From Neoaquamicrobium microcysteis (lineage in GTDB: Bacteria > Pseudomonadota > Alphaproteobacteria > Rhizobiales > Rhizobiaceae): a stretch of DNA of 64,000 nucleotides. The stretch is taken from NCBI RefSeq assembly GCF_008180155.1, contig NZ_VSZS01000064.1, forward strand, positions 248,001 through 312,000, given 5' to 3'. Made by a program: the position numbers and the translations under genes. Within the stretch, counting starts at the first letter, position 1, and each line of letters opens with the position of its first letter. Below the pieces are notes generated by a model. The model made no database searches, had not been told where the DNA came from, and saw nothing but the letters and a program-made list of their open reading frames with translations. Below are positions 59,671-64,000 of this stretch, one piece after another.

Positions 59671-60431
59671 GCGGCCTCCGTGCCGAGATAGGCCTGCTGG
59701 ACCGCGGCATTGGCCTTGATCCGCTCAGGCGTGTCCGATGCGATCACCTGTCCGTAGACGAGCACCGAAATGCGGTCTGCCAGATCGAAGACGACATGCA
59801 TGTCGTGCTCGATCATCAGTAGCGTGCGGTTCTCGCTGACCTTGCGGATCAGCGCGACGACGCGTTCCACCTCGGCATGGCTCATGCCGGCCGTGGGCTC
59901 GTCGAGCAGGATGACGTCGGCGCTGCCGGCGATGGTGAGGCCGATCTCGAGCGCGCGCTGCTCGCCATAGGTCAGCACGCCCGCAGGCACGTCCGCGCGG
60001 TCCATCAGGTCGATTTCGGTCAGGATTTCCTCGGTGCGGCGTCTCACCTCGTCCAGCCGCTCCACCCCTTTCCAGAACGCATATTTGTGGCCCATAGCCC
60101 ACAGCGTCGCGCAGCGGACGTTTTCCCACACGCTCAGGCGCGGGAAGATGTTGGTGACCTGGAAGCTGCGCGACAGGCCGCGCCGGTTGATGAGCTGCGG
60201 CGGCATGCCGGCAATGTCTTCGCCGCGCAGCTCTATCGTCCCCCCGTCTGGGCGATAGTGCCCGCTGATGAGATGGAACAGCGTCGACTTGCCGGCGCCG
60301 TTCGGGCCGATGACGGCATGGCGCTCGCCCGGCGCCACGACGAGGTCGACGCCGCGGATGATCTCCATAGGGCCGAAGCTCTTGCGGACGCCGGCGAGCT
60401 CGATGGCCGGAACAGGGCGGGCTTCGTTCAT
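59667..60431 (-). CDS. livG: Branched-chain-amino-acid-type ABC ATPase (LivG-like)
   Basis: A 254-residue LivG-type ATPase. Walker A is GPNGAGKST, the signature region reads LTYGEQRALEIG (LSYGEQR form typical of LivG) and Walker B is VILLDEPTAGMS. The family insert GLSRSFQVTNIFPRLSVWENV is present. Start and stop overlap its neighbours. In this family the ligand ranges from leucine to urea, amides and aromatic acids, so the name does not fix the substrate. Confidence 0.93.
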   Translation of the reverse strand: MNEARPVPAIELAGVRKSFGPMEIIRGVDLVVAPGERHAVIGPNGAGKSTLFHLISGHYRPDGGTIELRGEDIAGMPPQLINRRGLSRSFQVTNIFPRLSVWENVRCATLWAMGHKYAFWKGVERLDEVRRRTEEILTEIDLMDRADVPAGVLTYGEQRALEIGLTIAGSADVILLDEPTAGMSHAEVERVVALIRKVSENRTLLMIEHDMHVVFDLADRISVLVYGQVIASDTPERIKANAAVQQAYLGTEAA

Positions 60432-61720
60432 CGGTTCCCCCTTTGCGGCAGGGCCGCGTCATAGGCGTTGCGGGCAAGGCGCGCGGCGCGCAGGAACAGC
60501 CAGAGCCCGACCGCGAACACGACGGCTCCGATCGCCCAAGGCGTCAGCGTCGTCACGTCGAACGGGATCGAGTAGAGCGTCATGCGCGGCCCATAGGCGG
60601 CCCTGATGCTGAACTGGTGGCTGGTCTCGATAAGCATGGCGAGCCCCGCCACCGCAACCGCACCCGGCACGAACATCAGGAAGTAGTAGGGCAGCACGCG
60701 ATGCAGCGTGCGCGCGGCCAGCAGCGGCTGCTGCATGGAGAGCAGGCCCGCGATGCCGCCCGGCGCGAACATCACCACCCCGATGAACAGCAGGCCGACA
60801 TAGAGCGGCCACACAGTCGTGGCGTCGCTGAGTATCAGCTGGAGCCAGGTGACGAGGATCGCGCCGATGATCGGGCCGGCAAAGTTTCCGACACCGCCGA
60901 TATAGGTCATCAGCACGACCGAGCCGGATTCCACGGCGCCCATCTGCGCGGCGTTGACGATCTCGAAATTGATCGCTGACAGGCCGCCCGCGACACCGGC
61001 GAAGAGGCCCGACAGGCTGAAGGCGATGAAGCGCACCGTGCTGGGATCGTAGCCGATGAAGCTGACACGCTGGGGGTTGTCGCGAACGGCGTTGCAGATG
61101 CGCCCGAACGGGGTGCGCGTGATGGCGTACATCAGCACGATCGACAGGAAGCACCACGCCGCGATCAGGTAGTAGACCTGTATCTGCGGACCGAAAGAGT
61201 AGCCGAAGACGCGCAGCATGTCTGTTCTGTCGGTGGTGATGCCTTCCTCGCCGCCAAAGAAGCGGCGCAGGATGAGCGCGCTGGACGCGACGAGCTCGCC
61301 GATGCCCAGCGTAATCATGGCGAAGGCCGTTCCCGCGCGTTTCGTCGCCACCGCGCCGAAAAGCACGCCGAAAAACAGCCCGCCCAGCGCGCCGACGACA
61401 GGAAACAGAGGCAGCGGTATCGGATAGCTGTTGCCGCCGACCAGGTTGAGCATGTGAACCGTGGCGAAACCGCCCAGCCCGAAGAATACCGCATGGCCGA
61501 AGGACAGCAGTCCCGTCTGGCCCAGCAGCATGTTGTAGGACAGGGCGAAGACGATCATCGTCCCCATCAGACTCATGGTGGAAAGCGCAAGCCGCGAGCT
61601 GAAGACGTAGGGAAGCAGCAGCAGGGTGAGCGCCAGCGCGATCCAGATGCCGTACCGGACGAGAAGTCCGGCACGGGTCGAGGCGGGCGCGGCGGAAGAG
61701 ATCGTGGCAGACTGGTTCAT
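60428..61720 (-). CDS. livM: Branched-chain-amino-acid-type ABC permease (LivM-like)
   Basis: A 430-residue permease with about ten membrane segments. The conserved core has YNMLLGQTGLLSFGHAVFFGLGGFA at about residue 65-90 and GGVGNFAGPIIGA near residue 275. The protein carries an extra C-terminal part (about residues 320-430) with two or three more hydrophobic segments beyond the usual LivM length of about 320-350. Start and stop overlap livH and livG by four bases. It forms the channel with the LivH-like subunit. Confidence 0.92.
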   Translation of the reverse strand: MNQSATISSAAPASTRAGLLVRYGIWIALALTLLLLPYVFSSRLALSTMSLMGTMIVFALSYNMLLGQTGLLSFGHAVFFGLGGFATVHMLNLVGGNSYPIPLPLFPVVGALGGLFFGVLFGAVATKRAGTAFAMITLGIGELVASSALILRRFFGGEEGITTDRTDMLRVFGYSFGPQIQVYYLIAAWCFLSIVLMYAITRTPFGRICNAVRDNPQRVSFIGYDPSTVRFIAFSLSGLFAGVAGGLSAINFEIVNAAQMGAVESGSVVLMTYIGGVGNFAGPIIGAILVTWLQLILSDATTVWPLYVGLLFIGVVMFAPGGIAGLLSMQQPLLAARTLHRVLPYYFLMFVPGAVAVAGLAMLIETSHQFSIRAAYGPRMTLYSIPFDVTTLTPWAIGAVVFAVGLWLFLRAARLARNAYDAALPQRGNR

Positions 61721-62667
61721 GTGTCACGGGTTCCCATGAGTCCGCGCGGCCGGAAGATCAGGACCAGCACCAGCAGGATGTACGGCATGATCGGCGCGAT
61801 CTGCGCGATGGTGACGCGCCAGATGTCGGCCAGCCAGACTTCCAGAACGGCGGAGAGCTGCGAAGTGCCGAACAGGTCGGCAAGCGAGACGTTGAAGGCG
61901 ACCGCGAAGGTCTGGACGAGACCGATCAGCAGGGACGCGACGAGCGCACCGCCGAGCGAGCCCAGCCCGCCGACGACCACGACGACGAACAGGATCGGCC
62001 CCAGCAGGGCTGCCATGTTGGACTGCGTGATCAGGATCGGCCCGGCGATCACGCCGGCGATTGCCGCCAGGCCCACGCCCACGCCGAAGACCAGCATGAA
62101 GATGCGGTCGACATTGTGGCCCAGCATGCCGACCATGCCCGGATGGGTGAGCGCCGCCTGCACGATAAGGCCGATGCGCGTGCGCTTGATCGTGAGAAGC
62201 AGGGCGATGAAGATCGCGACCGATATCAGCAGCACGAAGAGCCTGAACGCCGGATAGTTGACCGAGAACACCGTGAAGGCCGCGAAATCGAGAGATGGCG
62301 GCACGCGGTAATCGACCGGCAGCTTACCCCAGAACATCTCGACCATCTCGGTGATGACGAAGGTGAGGCCGAAGGTGAAGAGCAGCTCGGCGACGTGGCC
62401 GTGCTTGTGCACGCGGCGCAGCCCGTAGCGCTCTACGGCCATGCCGATCAGCCCGACGAGTACCGGGGCGATGATGAGCGCTGGCCAGAAACCCAGCCTG
62501 CGGCTGATCTCGAAGCCGAAGAACGCGCCGAGCATGTAGAAGCTCGCATGGGCAAGGTTGAGCACGCCCATCATGCTGAAAATGACGGTCAGCCCGCTGG
62601 CCATCAGGAACAGCAGCATGCCGTAAAGGACGCCGTTGAGCGTCGAAACAAGGATGATCTCAAGCAC
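61717..62667 (-). CDS. livH: Branched-chain-amino-acid-type ABC permease (LivH-like)
   Basis: A 316-residue permease with eight or so membrane segments. The N-terminal LNGVLYGMLLFLMASGLTVIFSMMGVLNLAHASFYMLGAFFG is the LivH signature, and VVVVGGLGSLGGALVASLLIG marks the C-terminal half. The start lies 93 bases after the binding-protein stop, past a strong hairpin, and AACCGTGCTTGAG covers the start context. Its stop overlaps the livM start. Confidence 0.93.
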   Translation of the reverse strand: MLEIILVSTLNGVLYGMLLFLMASGLTVIFSMMGVLNLAHASFYMLGAFFGFEISRRLGFWPALIIAPVLVGLIGMAVERYGLRRVHKHGHVAELLFTFGLTFVITEMVEMFWGKLPVDYRVPPSLDFAAFTVFSVNYPAFRLFVLLISVAIFIALLLTIKRTRIGLIVQAALTHPGMVGMLGHNVDRIFMLVFGVGVGLAAIAGVIAGPILITQSNMAALLGPILFVVVVVGGLGSLGGALVASLLIGLVQTFAVAFNVSLADLFGTSQLSAVLEVWLADIWRVTIAQIAPIMPYILLVLVLIFRPRGLMGTRDT

Positions 62668-62719
62668 GGTTGAACCTTCCGCGGCCGTTGCCGGCGCTTT
62701 CAGGAGGATTTTGCGGATG

Positions 62720-62750
62720 GGCCGGGCGGCGCGCGGAGCGCCACCCGGCC
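62720..62750 (-). terminator. Intercistronic stem-loop after binding-protein gene
   Basis: A 13-position stem pairs GGCCGGG-c-GGCGC (62720-62732) with GCGCC-a-CCCGGCC (62738-62750), with one mismatch and a 5-base loop. It lies between the LivK-like stop and the livH start and has no T-run. It fits the pattern of mRNA-protecting hairpins after binding-protein genes in this window. Confidence 0.6.
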
Positions 62751-62760
62751 GGTTCGTCCC

Positions 62761-64000
62761 TTACGGACGTTCCATCTCGCAGGTCGTGGGAAGCAGCGTG
62801 TCCTCGGTGGGCACGGTGGCGGCGAGCTTCCAGCCCCAGCCGGTGTGCTCCTCGTCGAACTTCTCGCCCTCGCCAAGCTCGCCCAGCGCCGCGATGTAGA
62901 GCGGCTGGAAGAACTGGTGGTCGTCCGCGCGCATGAAGCCCTCCTCGCCCTTGGCGAAGCTGTCGTGCTTCATCTCGACGAGCTTGGGTATGAAATCGCC
63001 CGGATCCTCCGACCCGGCCTCTTCCATGGCCTTGAACACCATGTCCATCATGTTGAACACGCGCGGGAAGTAGACCGGAGCGGACGAGAACCGCTCCATA
63101 TAAGCGCCGGCGCGTTCTTCCGCCGGGCCGTAGCCGAGATTGTTGATGCCCTCGTTGATCTGGAAGACCTTGTTTTCGAGGTTCGCCTGCTTGATGGCGG
63201 TGGGTGCGCCGGCGCCGCCGGCATAGAACGTGTACCAGTCGACATCGAGGCCGGTTTCGCCGGCCGCCTTTATCAGCAGTGCCAGATCCTGGCCCCAGTT
63301 GCCGGTGATGACGGTGTCTGCGCCGGAAGCGCGGATCTTGGCGACATAGGGCGCGAAGTCGGTGATGCGCACCAGCGGATGATACTCGTCGCCGACGATC
63401 TCGATGTCAGGACGCTTTTCATTGAGCATGCGCTTGGCGGCACCCGCTACCGCATGGCCGAACGAATAGTCCTGCGAGATAAGGTAGACCTTCTTGATGT
63501 CTTCCTTGTCCTTCATGAAATTCGTCAGCGCTTCCATCTTAATGTCGGCGCTGGCATCCCAGGTGAAGTGCCAGTAGCTGCACTTCTCGTTGGTCAGCAC
63601 CGGATCGATGGCGGCGTAGTTCAGGTGGACGATGTTCTCGCCCGGATTGCGCTCATTGTACTTGGTGATGAAGTCGGAAACCGCGACCGCGACAGACGAA
63701 CCGTTGCCCTGCACGATGACCTGAATGCCCTCGTCGATGGCCTTCTGCACCTGCACGAGGCTGATCTGGGGGTTGGTCTGGTTGTCGTAGCCGACGATCT
63801 GAACCTGCTTGCCGTTGATGCCGCCGCGCGCGTTGACCTCGTCGGCGATGAAGTTGAGCTGGTTGAGCCCGATCTGGCCGATGCTGGCGCCGCCGCCCGA
63901 GAGCGGATCGACATAGCCGATCTTGATCGTTTCCTGGGCCATTGCCGACAGCGCGGTCGAGCCCAGCATGGCGAGCGCAAGCGCCGCCGATCCGATGAAT
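62761..64000 (-). CDS. livK: Branched-chain-amino-acid-type ABC binding protein (LivK-like), 5' end outside window
   Basis: At least 412 residues of a periplasmic binding protein. The frame runs open to the window edge. The residues before the internal ATG at 63969 continue a hydrophobic leader (IGSAALALAMLGSTALSAMAQ), so the true start lies just beyond the window and that ATG is only part of the signal peptide. The mature part begins ETIKIGYVDPLSGGGASIGQ, a typical LivK-like opening, with SQDYSFGHA in the second domain. One disulfide candidate is Cys in NEKCSYW together with the near-terminal TTCEMERP. It is first in the operon with livH, M, G and F. Confidence 0.92.
   Translation of the reverse strand, partial: FIGSAALALAMLGSTALSAMAQETIKIGYVDPLSGGGASIGQIGLNQLNFIADEVNARGGINGKQVQIVGYDNQTNPQISLVQVQKAIDEGIQVIVQGNGSSVAVAVSDFITKYNERNPGENIVHLNYAAIDPVLTNEKCSYWHFTWDASADIKMEALTNFMKDKEDIKKVYLISQDYSFGHAVAGAAKRMLNEKRPDIEIVGDEYHPLVRITDFAPYVAKIRASGADTVITGNWGQDLALLIKAAGETGLDVDWYTFYAGGAGAPTAIKQANLENKVFQINEGINNLGYGPAEERAGAYMERFSSAPVYFPRVFNMMDMVFKAMEEAGSEDPGDFIPKLVEMKHDSFAKGEEGFMRADDHQFFQPLYIAALGELGEGEKFDEEHTGWGWKLAATVPTEDTLLPTTCEMERP

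Noticed and set aside
1-64000. CRISPR arrays, tRNA or rRNA genes, insertion sequences, phage genes
   Set aside because: I saw no spaced direct repeats, no cloverleaf or ribosomal sequence and no transposase, integrase or phage structural protein in any frame.

Overview
The window is a gene-dense, high-GC chromosomal or megaplasmid segment. It looks like an alphaproteobacterium of the Hyphomicrobiales (Rhizobiales), probably a Mesorhizobium/Aminobacter/Phyllobacteriaceae-type soil bacterium. This is inferred from four things: very high GC at third codon positions, many solute uptake systems (TRAP and ABC), GntR/LacI/LysR/AraC regulators beside each one, and an intergenic hairpin repeat at 14788-14836 of the kind common in that order. 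I see no rRNA, tRNA, transposase, integrase, prophage or CRISPR array. Almost every gene belongs to import and catabolism of organic nutrients.

Layout. (A) 1-4942: end of a TRAP large permease, a DUF2848 protein, an amidase, a membrane protein and a LysR regulator. (B) 5028-14725: a GntR regulator and a complete peptide-type ABC importer (two ATPases, two tandem paralogous binding proteins, two permeases), ending in a gamma-glutamyltransferase without a visible signal peptide. This suggests uptake and cytosolic cleavage of a gamma-glutamyl compound. (C) 14863-21964: a divergent LacI regulator, a complete TRAP transporter, a VOC protein, a RuBisCO-like protein and a DUF1537 sugar-acid kinase. 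The last two resemble the OiaX/OiaK pair of oxo-isoapionate catabolism. (D) 21968-26730: a second LacI regulator, a near-ideal 22-bp operator over a promoter, then a glyoxalase-like protein, an FAD oxidase and an M81 metallopeptidase. (E) 26755-39718: an amidohydrolase and a binding protein on the minus strand, then divergently a GntR regulator, a paralogous binding protein, two permeases, an SDR, a NodB-type deacetylase, a second gamma-glutamyltransferase, two ATPases and a Rid-family protein. (F) 39725-48347: a UTRA-type GntR regulator and a divergent peptide ABC operon whose permease and ATPase are fused, ending in an alpha/beta hydrolase and a CaiB-type CoA-transferase. (G) 48351-58961: an AraC regulator and a divergent sugar-type ABC operon with two unusual fusions (permease plus strictosidine-synthase-like propeller; acyl-CoA synthetase plus crotonase). 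(H) 58972-64000: a branched-chain-type ABC operon (livF, G, M, H, K order on the minus strand), with the binding protein running off the window.

The genes work as at least seven modules of the form regulator, transporter and a few tailoring enzymes. Overlapping stop/start codons (ATGA or GTGA) tie most neighbours into operons. Stable hairpins lie directly downstream of nearly every ABC binding-protein gene, the expected arrangement for making binding protein in excess over the membrane parts.

The best candidate for an undescribed system is module G. There, membrane import, one or two six-bladed-propeller hydrolase-like proteins and a one-polypeptide CoA ligase/hydratase are encoded in a single overlapping operon. 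Modules C and D are next. Substrates in all modules are inferred from families and neighbours and are not shown by the sequence.
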